Assembly (NCBI RefSeq): GCF_018812025.1 | Contig: NC_063049.1 | Span: forward strand, 41,095,503-41,159,502 | Direction of reading: 5' to 3' | Source of the DNA: Megalobrama amblycephala | Taxonomy: Eukaryota; Chordata; Actinopteri; Cypriniformes; Xenocyprididae | Length of the DNA stretch: 64,000 nucleotides | Part shown: piece by piece, positions 33,955 through 46,339 of the stretch | Layout: each line of letters opens with the position of its first letter | Numbering within the stretch: position 1 is the first letter of the stretch | The notes under the pieces: model-generated | What the model was told of the DNA's origin: nothing | What the model saw: the letters and a program-made list of their open reading frames with translations, nothing else | The model's database searches: none | Position numbers and translations under genes: made by a program

Positions 33955-34809
33955 TATAAGTCTCAGGTTACCCCAGAATGTGTCTGTGAAGTTTCGGCTC
34001 AAAATACCCCACATATCATTTATTATATCATGTTGTAAATGCCCATTCTTGAGTGGAAGCAAAAACATTCTGTTTTCATGCATGTGTCTTTAAATGCAAA
34101 TGAGCAGCTGCTCCCCGCCCCCCTATCCAGAAGAGGGCGGAGCCTATAACTCATGTGTCGGATACTCTGCCAAAAACTAAAACATCTATTTGGTTTTGGT
34201 TATCATCTCTATTGCAGCCGGCCAAGCTAACGTGACATTGCAGTTCTTCATCATCACAAAAGTTTATTATCTGCAAGCGTTTTAAAGCCATATCTGTCTA
34301 AACTTCTGATATATGGTTTTCTGAGTGCACACACGCGAAGCACACAAACAAAGAGCTGAATGTCTGACGGCACTTCCTGTGAGTATTAAACTAAGTTCTC
34401 TTTCACGTGTTATTGCACTTAAACTGTCAAATACACAAAGTTCACATAAACACAGTCGGTTATGTCTGTGAACGTAAACAGCAGGGAAAGAAATCGCAAG
34501 TGTATATTAGATCTGTGTATTAAAATGAAAGCAGCATAATATACAGTTCCTACTGCTATATATGTTGTTAATATCAATCAAACTAAACCGAAAATCACTC
34601 ACTGCTCTTGATTGAATAACTTTACTAACTTTAGTTTTAATAGGAATACATTTCTTGAATGCTGCTGTTAAATGATCTGGCGAGGAGATAAACATGGCGG
34701 ACTGTGTACAGCTCACTCAGGGCGGGGTCTATGCTAATAGGACAGAGTCCATCAGCAGTTGTGGGTGGGGAAAAGAATCCGATGAGACTCTTACATATTG
34801 TGCTTTTAA

Positions 34810-35487
34810 CATAGTACTTAACATAGAAATGTTTTAAATTACATACTCTATCTAAGCCATCTACATATTCTGTAATGCACACATTTGTCAGTATTATTTG
34901 AGTGAAATAATGTTATAATGAAGTCAAAGATTCATTATGCATATTTACATGAAATCTGCATTCCTTAAGCACAAATTGAATTTTAGAATTAATCTGTACA
35001 TTTTAGTTTTCCATTTCAGGATTAAGATTCGCCAGCGTCAATTACCATTAAACGGCAGGTTTAATGGCTTTAGCCCTTGGATGAGCAGATTCTGTAATGT
35101 TATAATCCGTTCCAACACACACTCCCACACACAAACACATGCAGCTGTACATAAGCAAGCGTGATTTCATCAGCAGCTACTCAATCAATACCAATCCATA
35201 AAAACAGCCCGAAAAGGCATAAGAAAACACACGCACATCATTAAAAGAGATATGGCTGACATACATTGATGTAGATTGCATCATTAAAACCAAAGGTGAC
35301 TGAGCATCAGACCCAAACACTCTTCAAAGCAACAGGGCAACAGTGACCGCCTACTGCTTAGCGCCTTTCTTCTGATTAAGTATTTTCTCCAGAGGGACTT
35401 CAAAAAACACTTTAATAAAGAGTTCCAAGTCATTAACCAAACCAACCGGCTCTGAGATGAATCACAACACTACAAACTTTGATTCAA

Positions 35488-35531
<44 letters not shown>

Positions 35532-35785
35532 ATTTAAAATCTGGATAAAAGAGAAAGTTCATCGGATACTCAAAAATATTTAAATGGTATTTGACAAACG
35601 GATAGAGAACAGCAATTTGAAATGCGATTTTAGTGTGGCATTTAAATGTATTATTTGTAATATTTAACTACACTATAAATATGATTTAAATAAATATATC
35701 TATTTATTTGTCAAATTTTGAATATTTTATTTAATTAATACATTGGTTATTGAGTTTTTTCATTTATTTTTAAGAGGCACTTCTT
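34810..35785. other. xirp2 intron, nothing recognised apart from a long poly-A tract
   Basis: A pure A run of about 40 lies at 35491-35530. A short GAATTTTAGAATTAATC-type AT-rich sequence surrounds it. No exon is supported; the splice-like sites I saw do not bound coding sequence. Confidence 0.45.
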
Positions 35786-37379
35786 CAAACCTGATTCCAA
35801 AAAAGTTGGGACACTGTACAAATTGTGAATAAAAAACAGAATGCAATGATGTGGAAGTTTCAAATTTCAATATTTTATTCAGAATACAACATAGATGACA
35901 TATAAAATGTTTAAACTGAGAAAATGTATCATTTTAAGGGAAAAATAAGTTGATTTAAATTTCATGGCATCAACACATCTCAAAAAAGTTGGGACAAGGC
36001 CATGTTTACCACTGTGTGGCATCCCCTCTTCTTTTTATAACAGTCTGCAAACATCTGGGGACTGAGGAGACAAGTTGCTCAAGTTTAGGAATAGGAATGT
36101 TGTCCCATTCTTGTCTAATACAGGCTTCTAGTTGCTCAACTGTCTTAGGTCTTCTTTGTCGCATCTTCCTCTTTATGATGCGCCAAATGTTTTCTATTGG
36201 TGAAACATCTGGACTGCAGGCTGGCCATTTCAGTACCCGGATCCTTCTTCTACGCAGCCATGATGTTGTAATTGATGCAGTATGTGGTCTGGCATTGTCA
36301 TGTTGGAAAATGCAAGGTCTTCCTTGAAAGAGACGACGTCTGGATGGGAGCATATGTTGTTCTAGAACTTGGATATACCTTTCAGCATTGATGGTGCCTT
36401 TCCAGATGTGTAAGCTGCCCATGCCACACGCACTCATGCAACCCCATACCATCAGAGATGCAGGCTTCTGAACTGAGCGCTGATAACAACTTGGGTTGTC
36501 CTTGTCCTCTTTAGTCCGGATGACATGGCGTCCCAGTTTTCCAAAAAGAACTTCAAATTTTGATTCGCCTGACCACAGAACAGTTCTTCACTTTGCCACA
36601 GGCCATTTTAAATGAGCCTTGGCCCAGAGAAAACGCCTGCGCTTCTGGATCATGTTTAGATATGGCTTCTTTTTTGACCTATAGAGTTTTAGCCAGCAAT
36701 GGCGAATGGCACGGTGGATTGTGTTCACCGACAATGTTTTCTGGAAGTATTCCTGAGCCCATGTTGTGATTTCCATTACAGTAGCATTCCTGTATGTGAT
36801 GCAATGCCGTCTAAGGGCCCGAAGATCACGGGCATCCAATATGGTTTTCCAGCCTTGACCCTTACGCACAGAGATTGTTCCAGATTCTCTGAATCTTTGG
36901 ATGATATTACGCACTGTAGATGACGATAACTTCAAACTCTTTGCAATTTTTCTCTAAGAAACTCCTTTCTGATATTGCTCCATTATTTTTCGCTGCAGCA
37001 TTGGGGGAATTGGTGATCCTCTGCCCATCTTGACTTCTGAGAGACACTGCCACTCTGAGAGGCTCTTTTTATACCCAATCATGTTGCCAATTGACCTAAT
37101 AAGTTGCAAATTGGTCCTCCAGCTGTTCCTTATCTGTACATTTAACTTTTCCGGCCTCTTATTGCTACCTGTCCAACTTTTTTGGAATGTGTAGCTCTCA
37201 TGAAATCCAAAATGAGCCAATATTTGGCATGACATTTCAAAATGTCTCACTTTCAACATTTGATATGTTATCTATATTCTATTGTGAATAAAATATAAGT
37301 TTATGAGATTTGTAAATTATTGCATTGCTTTTTTATTCACAATTTGTACAGTGTCCCAACTTTTTTGGAATCGGGTTTG
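35786..37379 (-). mobile_element. Tc1-like transposon, full-length copy
   Basis: The ends are CAAACCTGATTCCAAAAAAG and the inverse AAAAAAGTTGGAATCGGGTTTG type. A TA follows the right end (37380-37381); the left flank reads TT and has probably mutated. The length of 1594 bp is normal for Tc1 elements. It has the opposite orientation to the deleted copy at 32814-33954. Confidence 0.9.
36006..37028 (-). pseudogene. Tc1-like transposase, full length with two stops
   Basis: From MGRGSPIPPM to the natural stop the span is 341 codons with no net frameshift, the normal Tc1 transposase length. Two nonsense changes break it: TAG at 36956-36954 (CAG in the sister copy) and TGA at 36590-36588 (TGG in the sister). 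The paired HTH regions are visible. The catalytic set is present: Asp in the WSGE/WSDE region is altered to Gly here (WSGESKF), then Asp in QHDNARPH and Glu in SPIENIW, 34 residues apart (DD34E). The copy is therefore dead on two counts. Confidence 0.9.
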
Positions 37380-37381
37380 TA

Positions 37382-38940
37382 GTTCTCCATATATTTCAGC
37401 TTTAATTTAGCAGACAAAATCAGTTTGGGATGGTATATTGACAGACCACAAAAAAAGGCCTTAAAAAGACGCTTTAAACATGTTTTGTATTAGATAATCC
37501 AAGTAGAAAATAACCTACATGAAAACTTTTTAAAATGCACAATGGTCTAAATTCGACATAGATAAACATAGACCTCATTATCCAAGAAAGGATAAAAAAA
37601 CAACCTCAAAAACACATCCTGCATACCAAACACACACATAATGTAATGCAAGTTATAGTTTTAATATACACACACATCCTCCTCCCAAACATGCACACGC
37701 AAACAAGTTTAATAAATTAGTGTCACCACGAGCAACAGAAAGCACAGATAATGAGATGACCTGCTGCAGCAGAATCCTTTGATCCTTCTCTCAAATAACT
37801 GCGGCATGATAAAGTCAGCTTATGCTCTCATCTGTCTACATTTATGTCATGCATCTCTTTGTGAGCTGTGGATTAATGCCAAACTTTATCAACTTTATGT
37901 GGTAAATCCTTCTAATGTTCAGTAAACTACACATTTTAAATTATACGTAAAGATGTTTGCATCTTGCTTTCAAAAGGCTACAAAAACATCTAAAGTAGTG
38001 GTTCTCAAAGTTTTATAATATATGTACAATACATTTGTACTAAATATACTAAATGTATCCTAACAGCTTTGAGGTTATCCTTAAGTTGAAAAGTACTTTA
38101 TAAGCAATTTACAATCCCACAATGCACCACAATAATGAGTGTGCAACCGATGTACGCTCAACGGATAGAGAATACCCATAATGCACTGCGAGAGCCGCGC
38201 GCCAAATTAATTCCCGCATCTGACCAGAAGATGCTGTCTGCAGCTGAATCATTCATCCATCCATCCATTTTCCAAGGCGCTGGTCCAATGTGGGTACAGC
38301 GTAATATCATACAGGTATAAATTCCTTTTTAACTGATAATTAAATTAAGGTAGTTTCTCTGACAGAGTTCAAGATAAATCTTTCAATTACTAATGGAGCT
38401 GCCAGTTTTAAGTGATTATTAAACAGCAAGCACAAACTAGGCAAAAGCAGCAGCCCTTCCGGCTCACTCAGTGTCCGAATTCACTTCATTAGTGGAATAA
38501 TGTAGGGAATAGTGAATGAGGGAATAGGGGATGATTTTGAACACAGCCATTGTCTTTTCCTCCAATAGCACTTGCCTCTGAATAGCAGGTAGGAAATTGG
38601 TGATGTAACCTAAATGCTACTGGTTATTGAAAAGGGATTTGTATAAATCCCTAACTTCCTGTTTTAAAAGGAAATGCATCAAAACAAGAACGAAAACTGT
38701 GCTCATCAAGCCTTTTTTCTCTCTAGTCTTTTCAATTCTCAGACTGAGACCTGAAGACCTGAAACCAGTGTTTCAGAGTCAAAAACAGATGACATGTTTT
38801 CAATGTAACCCTCATGAAATCTAGCAGATGCGTTATGTTGAAGTCAAACCTTATTTGTCAGTCAAATTTTGCATTGTTTTTTGTAGAATTCCTTTGTTGA
38901 AGAAAGGTAGATAATGCTCTGTGAATACTCAAGACTTGTG
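37382..38940. other. xirp2 intron, nothing recognised
   Basis: Ordinary intronic DNA with scattered short (AC)n runs. The small open frame 38135-38320 has no recognised content or splice context. Confidence 0.4.
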
Positions 38941-38946
38941 AATAAA

Positions 38947-38947
<1 letters not shown>

Positions 38948-39024
<77 letters not shown>
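38948..39024. repeat. (CA)n(TA)n microsatellite
   Basis: A CA run of about 13 units passes directly into a TA run of about 25 units. Confidence 0.95.
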
Positions 39025-39030
<6 letters not shown>

Positions 39031-39103
39031 GCCTAATACGCCTGCGATGTAGATATACATAGCCTAATATGTGTTTGTGTTTTATTGTCAAGGCAAAAAT
39101 GAT

Positions 39104-39427
39104 ACTTTTTAAGTGACGTGACGTGACATGACGGCTAAGTATGGTAACCCATACTCGGAATTTGTCCTCTGCATTTAACACATCCAGTTAGTGCACACAC
39201 AGGAGTTGTGAGTAGTGAACACACACAACCTGAGCAATGGGCAGCCATTTTGCTGTGGCACCCAGGGAGCGATTGGGGGTTAGGTGCCTTGCTTAGGTGT
39301 GCACCTCAGTTGTGGGTATTGAGGGTGGAAGAGATCACTGTTCATTCACTCCCCCACCTACATTTTCCTGCCGGTATTGAGGATCGAACCCACAACCTTC
39401 GGGTTACCAGTCACGACTGTTCCACAT
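39104..39427 (+). mobile_element. SINE-like repeat common in teleosts
   Basis: Carries GACGTGACATGACGGCTAAG, ACCCATACTCGGAATTTGTC, GGGCAGCCATTTTGCTG and, near the end, GGATCGAACCCACAACCTTC. This set of motifs is a repeat that I recall as widespread in teleost genomes. No coding potential. Confidence 0.7.
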
Positions 39428-39429
39428 TT

Positions 39430-40160
39430 TTATTTAGACCTTCAAAGTACATATTTCAAAAGTCATTGTAGCTTAAAACTTCCCTCTTATAAAATGCTCT
39501 TACACTACCGTTCAGATTCCTCCTGTCCTTCCAAGTCAAATTACAAATCAATATCCTGTGGTTTGCGGTTAAATTGAACTCAAGTGAATTAAAAGGAAGG
39601 CAATTACTAAAGAGATGCCATGACCAATAAAACATGTAAACAAACATTTGTCTTAAGTATAGAGTTTAATGTCTGACATCAATAACTAACATTAATTGCT
39701 GAAGGTAAATAATGCTTTTTGTGAATAAATAAGTAGTGAATAAAAGCACAATCAATAATAAGCCTAATGTGCATAGAAAGAATGTGCTTATGTAGGGAAA
39801 AATTATACTCTTTACTTGTTAGAATTTTATTTATATCATTTCATATTTCACAGGTCATCGGTTGATTAAATCTTTCCTCTTACAAAACATTCTTACTATA
39901 AAGTTTCCCAATGCAATTCATATTTTCACCTTATTTGTCAAATACCTCAATTTTTTCACTTTTATTTTGTTGAATTTCTTTCTTGAATTCCTCTTTCTGT
40001 TCAAATTACAAATCAACATCCTGTGATTTGTGGCCAAATGAACTTAATTGAATAGATGCCAATTGCAAAATTTGGAAATTTACTGATTAGCATCCCACAC
40101 TGAAGAAAAATGAAAGCAGGCAATGCATACGTTTAATGTTTATAATGTGACAAAACTCAT
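39430..40160. other. xirp2 intron, nothing recognised
   Basis: Contains two loosely similar stretches (about 39475-39720 and 39880-40080, each with CAAATTACAAATCAACATCC-like strings), suggesting an old local duplication. No gene. Confidence 0.4.
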
Positions 40161-40164
40161 TTAA

Positions 40165-40808
40165 AGGCACAATATATAAGATTTATGGATTAAAATATCC
40201 AAAAACCACTAGAAGAATGTTACATATTTTGTTGATTTGTGCAATTATATTATCCCCAAATTTTTCCAATAATGTTTAAATCCAGAGAAATCTGCAATTT
40301 TAACCAGTGTAACGGCCCGTGTCATTGTGTCGCCTGTCAATGACGTCATATCCGTGGTATCCTCCATTTCTAATCCTTCCATAGAAACACCACAGACGCT
40401 TTAACATATTTTGTGTTTTATTAGACATGTGAGCAACTGTTTGGATACCTTCATTGACAGAAAACTATTATGTAACATTATAACATAACTTTCAACACAC
40501 TAAAATGTATTTTTAGTATGATTGTTTTGACGAAGTAAAACAGCGCTGCGTTACCCCACAATTTTAGTTCGTGAAATAAAGTGACCTGTATGACTAGTAA
40601 TTCAGGCACTTGCAGCTATGTCATTAAAATGAATTAAAATAATCTGAATTGAAGTCGTTTCTGCCTGGGTTCTAATCAGATTGCTTTCCATTGGCTGGCT
40701 GTGGAGGTGAAGGCAACAACTCCCATGATTCCACGCTCATTCATGGCCACGCCTTTGTTATTGTTTTGAAAATGTGAACTCTAGTGGCGAAACTTACATA
40801 CTGTATCT
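40165..40808. mobile_element. TTAA-flanked non-autonomous transposon, family G
   Basis: TTAA (40161-40164) precedes AGGCACAATATATAAG. The other end reads CTTACATACTGTATCT followed by TTAA (40809-40812), an imperfect inverse of the first. 644 bp, no coding frame. Confidence 0.75.
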
Positions 40809-40812
40809 TTAA

Positions 40813-42060
40813 AATTGTAGCAATAAGACATTGAAAAATAAAAACACCAATTTAAATATCTATAGGTCATAATATTTTACATTTGCAGATTCATGTCACA
40901 TGACACAGTTTAAGTTTAAGAGGTACTGCTTTAGAGCTCTTCACTGCTGGTGTGTCGGCAGATGAGATGAGAGTACATCTTCCACTTTCTCCTGTCATTC
41001 TGTATTCAGTCTGATTTTTTTCCCCTCTATCAGTGAGCCGAAGCCACCCCGTCCCTGCAGGGGAGCAGAGCACGCTCAGACTCACTGGTATGGATGGGTG
41101 GACTGGATTCAATTTGGATCGGCAGAGTTGGATTACACAGACTGTGACCAAAATTTATCTCCATTCTACTTCTCTCACTGCAAGCAGTATCTGACTTTTT
41201 TCAGAGGCAAGCGGGGCATGCATAATATTAGCATGTGCCAATGCTAATGGGCCTCAGAAGCTTAGGAGAATCTATGCAGATATGAAAGGGTACAGATTGC
41301 TACAGATTTTACTTGTTATTGTGTCAGATTTTGGGTTTTCGTGTAAGGTCAGCTGTAAGAGGATTAATCTTGTTGCAAAAGTCCATGCACACCCACCAGA
41401 AGACTTTTGCTCGCATGGAAATTGCATGTATTTTCGTAGCATCTTAATAGCACCAGAACTAAAACTAGCGCAACTAGGGATGCCAGCCATCCAAAATTAT
41501 ACACAAGTGTCCTGAATTGAAGGGAATAGAACTGCAGTCCATATTAAATCATTATGGGACACAGTTTTTTCCCCATCTCACACCCAAACAGCTGAGAATG
41601 TTTCACTGAATTTGAACTGGTTTTGCATCCAAGACTCAATGTTACAATTACAAATTAGAATGGAATACAAAAGATAGATGTGAAACACCCTCAGGATTAG
41701 TTTTGGGACTTTAAAATGTACAAAAGCATTAAAAAGCTGAACAAAAGAGAAGTGTGTTCTTCTTTATGTTCAGTCACAATTCTGTAGTGCTATAAATCGC
41801 CTGGGTAGAAACTGAACTGATATGTGTGTAATGATGTGTGACACTTTAGTATGACATTAAAATTCATTTATTTTTTCAACAGATGCCGTATGGCAGTGAG
41901 TCAAAATCAAAATGACTGCATCTCAAATGCATTTTTGCACATTATTCTTTCATATACACATACATAGCAGCAGGTATATACTGCTACTGTGTAGCATTCA
42001 AATGTGGTATGAAGAAAAATAATAAAGATAATTATACATAAAACAACATATAAAAAAATA
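40813..42060. other. xirp2 intron, nothing recognised
   Basis: No exon or transposon ends seen. Short frames near 41282-41515 and 40891-41151 have no recognised motif. Confidence 0.4.
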
Positions 42061-42068
42061 CATATATA

Positions 42069-43305
42069 CACAATATTGCCAAAAGTTTTGGGACGCCTGC
42101 CTTTACGTGCATATGAACTTTAATGACATCCCATTCTTAATCTGTAGGGTTTAATATGGAGTTGGTCCACCCTTTGCAGCTATAACAGCTTCAACTCTTC
42201 TGGGAAGGCTTTCCACAAGGTTTAGGAGTGTGTTTATGGGAATTTCTGACCATTCTTCTAGAAGCACATTTGTGAGGTCAGGCATTGATGTTGGATGAGA
42301 AGGCCTGGCTCACAGTCTCCGCTCTAATTCATCCCAAAGCTCTATCGGGTTGAGGTCAGGACTCTGTGCAGGCCAGTCAAGTTCCTCCACAACAAACTCT
42401 CTCATCCATGTCTTTATGGACCTTGCATTGTGCACTGGTGCGCAGTCATGTTGGAACAGGAAGAGGCCATCCCCAAACTGTTCCCACAAAGTTGGGAGCA
42501 TGAAATTGTCCAAAATGTCTTGGTATGCTGAAGCATTAAGAGTTCCTTTCACTGGAACTAAGGGGCCAAACCCAACCCCTGAAAAACAACCCCACACCAT
42601 AATCCCCCTCCACCAAACTTTACACTTGGCACAATGCAGTTAGGCAAGTACCGTTCTCCTGGCAACCACCAAACCCAGACTCATCCATCGGATTGCCAGA
42701 CAGAGAAGCGTGATTGGTCACTCCAGAGAACACGTCTCCACTGCTCTAGAGTCCAGTGGCGGCGTGCTTTACACCACTGCATCCGACGCTTTGCATTGCA
42801 TTTGGTGATGTAATGCTTGGATGCAGCTGCTCGGCCATGGAAACCCATTCTGTGAAGCTGTCTACGCACTGTTCTTGAGCTAATCTGAAGGCCACATGAA
42901 ATTTGGAGATCTGTAGCTGTTGACTCTGCAGAAAGTTGGCGACTACTGTGCGCCTCAGCATGCGCTGACCCCGCTCTGTGATTTTACGTGGCCTACCACT
43001 CCGTGGCTGAGTTTATGTTGTTCCCAAGTGCTTCCACTTTGTTATGATACCACTAACAGTTGACCGTGGAATATTTAGTAGTGAGGAAATTTCACGAATG
43101 GACTTATTGCACAGGTGGCAACCAATCACGGTAACACGCTTGAACTCACTGAGCTCCTGAGAGTGACCCATTCTTTCACAAATGTTTGTAGAAGCAGTCT
43201 GCATGCCTAGGTGCTTGATTTTATACTCCTGTGGCCATGGAAGTGATTGGAACACCTGAATTCAATGATTTGGAGGGGTGTCCCAATACTTTTGGCAATA
43301 TAGTG
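42069..43305 (-). mobile_element. Tc1-like transposon, second family
   Basis: Inverted ends CACAATATTGCCAAAAG and CTTTTGGCAATATAGTG are flanked by TA (42067-42068 and 43306-43307). 1237 bp. The sequence is unrelated in its ends to the pair at 32.8 and 35.8 kb. Confidence 0.9.
42310..43171 (-). pseudogene. Tc1-like transposase, decayed
   Basis: Starts MGHSQELSEFKRVTVIGCHL with an HTH (REISSLLNIPRSTVSGII). It is then broken by a stop at 43013, another at 42746 and frame changes. Recognisable later blocks are WRRVLWSDQSRFSVWQSDG (first Asp) and, after [16 protein letters not shown], the segment with QHDCAPVH (second Asp) and NPIE (Glu), 34 residues apart. It ends prematurely at LERRL. Non-functional. 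Confidence 0.88.
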
Positions 43306-43329
43306 TATATTTTGAAATATTTTCAAAAT

Positions 43330-43600
43330 ACATGCTTTGATCATGTGCTATTCTTATTACATTTCTTACTATTATTGATGTTTAAATTCTGTTTAAAAAA
43401 AAAATCTGGATTCTTTGATTCATAGAAAGCTCAAAAGAACAGCATTTATTTGAAATGGAAATATTTTGTAAAATTATAAATGTCTTTACTATCACGTTTG
43501 ATTAATTCAATGTGTCCATGCTAAATAAAAGTATTCATTTCTTTCCAAATAAATAAACGTACTGACCCCAAACATTTTTACTAGTTACTAGTTTGGAAAA
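43330..43600 (+). repeat. Interspersed repeat family C, copy 3 (right part)
   Basis: Contains TGGATTCTTTGATTCATAG, ATAAATGTCTTTACTATCAC and ACTGACCCCAAACATTTTTA, matching the right half of the family. Confidence 0.65.
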
Positions 43601-43631
43601 CTACATTTTCCAAATATCTTCTAACACTGAC

Positions 43632-43760
43632 CTGCACAGATCTGTGTGTGTGATGAATCTGGGTGACCGTGTGAGCTGAAGACATGACCTCACTCTCAAA
43701 CTGTCTACGGACGCTGGCCAGCCCTCCAGGCAGAGAACAAACCTCGGCGTCCTCCATGAC
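43632..43760 (-). CDS. xirp2: xirp2 coding exon (MEDAEVCSLPGGLASVRRQF)
   Basis: The acceptor is TCTTCTTCAG|GTCATGG and the donor is GTGCAG|GTCAGTG. It is 129 nt, phase 0 at both ends, 43 codons. It reads VMEDAEVCSLPGGLASVRRQ then FESEVMSSAHTVTQIHHTHR and SVQ. This is the conserved XIRP2 N-terminal block that follows MxxYQAAVSK in vertebrate proteins (the E-x-CxxPGGLAxVxxQFE pattern). Identification is strong although the region's biochemical role is not something I can state. Confidence 0.9.
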
Positions 43761-44307
43761 CTGAAGAAGACAGAGACAAAGACAGAGCGACCGCCTGCGA
43801 TGACAATCATGCTAAGCAGATTTATGCTTTTACAAGAGCTGCAAGATTATAGGAGGGAAACTGTGATCACTTGTCTCTCATCTTCATCCACCATTGAACA
43901 AAAATATTCATATATTCATGAGACAATGCGGCTTACGCACACACAGAAGCACAGATTCCAGCCTTTATCTCATTATCTCTGTGGCTTTACAAAATCACAT
44001 TTTAAGATTTTGCATGACAGTCTTATTTGCATGGCATCCCGTCTGTGGCCCTGATATTGTGAGGTTTCATTTAGTCAGCAGCCCTGTTAACCCTTCGGCG
44101 CTGTCAACACTGAATTCCGGCTGCTGATAGTGTTGTCTATGTGCATGTCCCATACTGCTTTGTTTTAGTGCCTGCTTCACTTAATTAATAATGAAAATCA
44201 ATTAATGGCAAAAATGCAGCCACAGAATTATTGAATATTGAATGCAATTTGCAATTGAAAACCAGTTTATCCATTCAACTCAATTCATATCAAAAACCAT
44301 TTCTAAG

Positions 44308-44800
44308 GGCCCTAACATACACCCGGCACAATGCGACTGCATTTTTATGTCCAGCTCCATGTTGTCTAAATAGCAAATGCACTCGCAGTCATCTGTTCGA
44401 CCATGGGTGTGCTGGTCTGAAAACGAGGTGTGTTCAGGCGCATTGTTGGCGTATTGCTATTTTGAGGGAACTGAAAGCAACTGCGCAGTATTTTTTATTA
44501 TTTAAAGGGCACGTTAGTAATATGCGCCTATAGGTGGGTGCTCAATGCGTGTACACTCTGCTTGTTATGCACACAGGGGCACGCAGCAGCACACAAACAT
44601 GTCAAATATTCAAAATAAAAGGATTCCTCTCTGGAGAAGCATTCAGTTTCTCCGCTTGCAAACTTTCCGCATGTAAATAGCGAATTTGCCATGGTGTGAG
44701 CGCACCACTGCAATCCGGACACCTGAATCAGTTCCTTAAAAAGATGAAAGTGCTCTTGAAAATGCCATTGCATCTGGATATATGCCCGGTTATAACGCTC
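44308..44800 (+). repeat. Repeat block shared with the interior of the hAT-like element
   Basis: AAGGGCCCTAACATACACCC, GAGGTGTGTTCAGGCGCATT and TAATATGCGCCTATAGG closely match about 11758-12150 inside the hAT-like element. Here the block stands alone, so it is a repeat in its own right. Confidence 0.7.
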
Positions 44801-44939
44801 TTCTCCATCATTTCATGTAGAACTCCTGCCATGACCAATAAAATACATAAATAAATATTTCTCTTCAATATAATTAGAGTTTACTGCCTGACAGTAATAG
44901 TTAGTTAACAATAATTGCTGCAGGTAAATAATGCTTTTC

Positions 44940-45290
44940 CCGAAAAAAATGTATTATGGTTTCCACAACAGTATTAAGCAGCACAACTGTTTTCAACATT
45001 GATAATAATCAGAAATGTTTCTTGGGCAGCAAATCAGCATATCAGAATGATTTCTGAAGGATCATGTGACACTGAAGACTGGAGTAATGATGCTGAAAAT
45101 TCAGCTTTGATCACAGGAATAAATTACATTTTAAAATATATTCAAATAGAAAAGAGTTATTTTAAATTGTAATAATATTTCACAATTTTACTGTTTTTAC
45201 TGTGTTTTTAATAAAAATAAATAAAGCCTTGGTGAGCATAACATTAAAAAAAATCTTACAACCCCCAAACGTTTGTAGTATATACATGGT
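44940..45290 (-). repeat. Interspersed repeat family C, copy 4
   Basis: In minus orientation contains CTGTGATCAAAGCTG and the TTCAGTGTCACATGATCCTT string of the family, with CAACCCCCAAACGTTTGTAG at its edge. Confidence 0.7.
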
Positions 45291-45299
45291 CCTTGTGAA

Positions 45300-45900
45300 G
45301 AGATCTGACTTCATCTGAAGTGCCTTAATGTACCACAATTTTTGTTCACTTAAAACACAAAGGAATGAGTCAACATTATTCTAAAAAAAATCTACCGGAG
45401 TATTTTAACTTGTACTAAAGCTGAAACAATAACTTTGCTGTACTTTTTACCCCCCTGTAGGGATCTGACCTCGACTGGGCACAGAGTGGACGTGCAGTGC
45501 TGTTTTTAGCAGCCAGCCAAAGAGAGAGAAAGACAGAGGGAATTGGGTTTCTGGAGAGGTTCTGAACTCCCGCTGGTCACCCATCATCACATTTCACTCT
45601 CACACTGTCACAAAGCCACAGACAACAATGATGTCACTGTACACCAGATGACCTCTCTATTGTGAGGTCTGCAGAGGCATTAGGCCCATCACCTACAGTA
45701 ACTCTGGCTTTTGAGTGTCAAGGACATGAAGTTGCTTTCTGTCACCCGAAGAAGAAAAACTGCACAATTTTGCAAAAAATTTTTAAGTTACCTAATTTAT
45801 GATACCAATGATAAAGATGAAAAAGGTTGCATTGTGAATACTTTGTTGCCTTGAAAATTAATTACATATAGCATTATATCCCAAACAGTGAAAACATGTG
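45300..45900. other. xirp2 intron, nothing recognised
   Basis: Unique-looking DNA; no splice-bounded frame or transposon ends. Confidence 0.4.
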
Positions 45901-45907
45901 AAATTAA

Positions 45908-46153
45908 AGGGTTAGTTCACCCAAAAAATGAAAATTCTGTCATCATTTACTCACGCTTGTTTCAAACCTGTATAAATGTCTTTCTTGTGTTCAACACAAA
46001 AGAAGATATTTTGAAGAATGTTGCCATCAGTTGCCAACATTCTTCAAAATATCTTCTTTTGTGTTGTCACAAGAAAGAAATTCATACAGGTTAGGAACAA
46101 CTTAAGGGTGAGTAAATGATGACAGAATTTTCATTTTTGGGTGAACTATCCCT
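45908..46153. mobile_element. Angel-type palindromic MITE
   Basis: TTAA (45904-45907) precedes AGGGTTAGTTCACCC and the other end reads GGGTGAACTATCCCT before TTAA (46154-46157). The two halves are long inverted repeats around about 46030, so the single strand folds into one hairpin. This layout matches the Angel foldback family described from zebrafish. Confidence 0.88.
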
Positions 46154-46339
46154 TTAATTCTTCTAAAAGAAGAATTCACACCGTAAACATTAGCTATTAC
46201 TTCACTATACTCATTAAAATGCTGTTATTTCAGAAGACCTGATTTTCACAAGGACAGATTCAAGTTAATTAATAAAAATGATTAAGATGTTATTTTTGTC
46301 ACCTTTTAAATTCAGGAATGACATGATAAAAACAGCTTG

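Larger units (their letters stand above)
32777..34805. mobile_element. TTAA-flanked element, family B copy 3, split by a Tc1-like insertion
   Basis: TTAA (32773-32776) precedes AAGGGACATACTGTGCC. The far end reads TTACATATTGTGCTT followed by TTAA (34806-34809), its inverse in degenerate form. The shared module GATGTAATA / TAAGTCTCAGG is cut exactly at a TA by the Tc1-like element at 32814-33954. The interior right of the insertion differs from copies 1 and 2. Confidence 0.7.
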
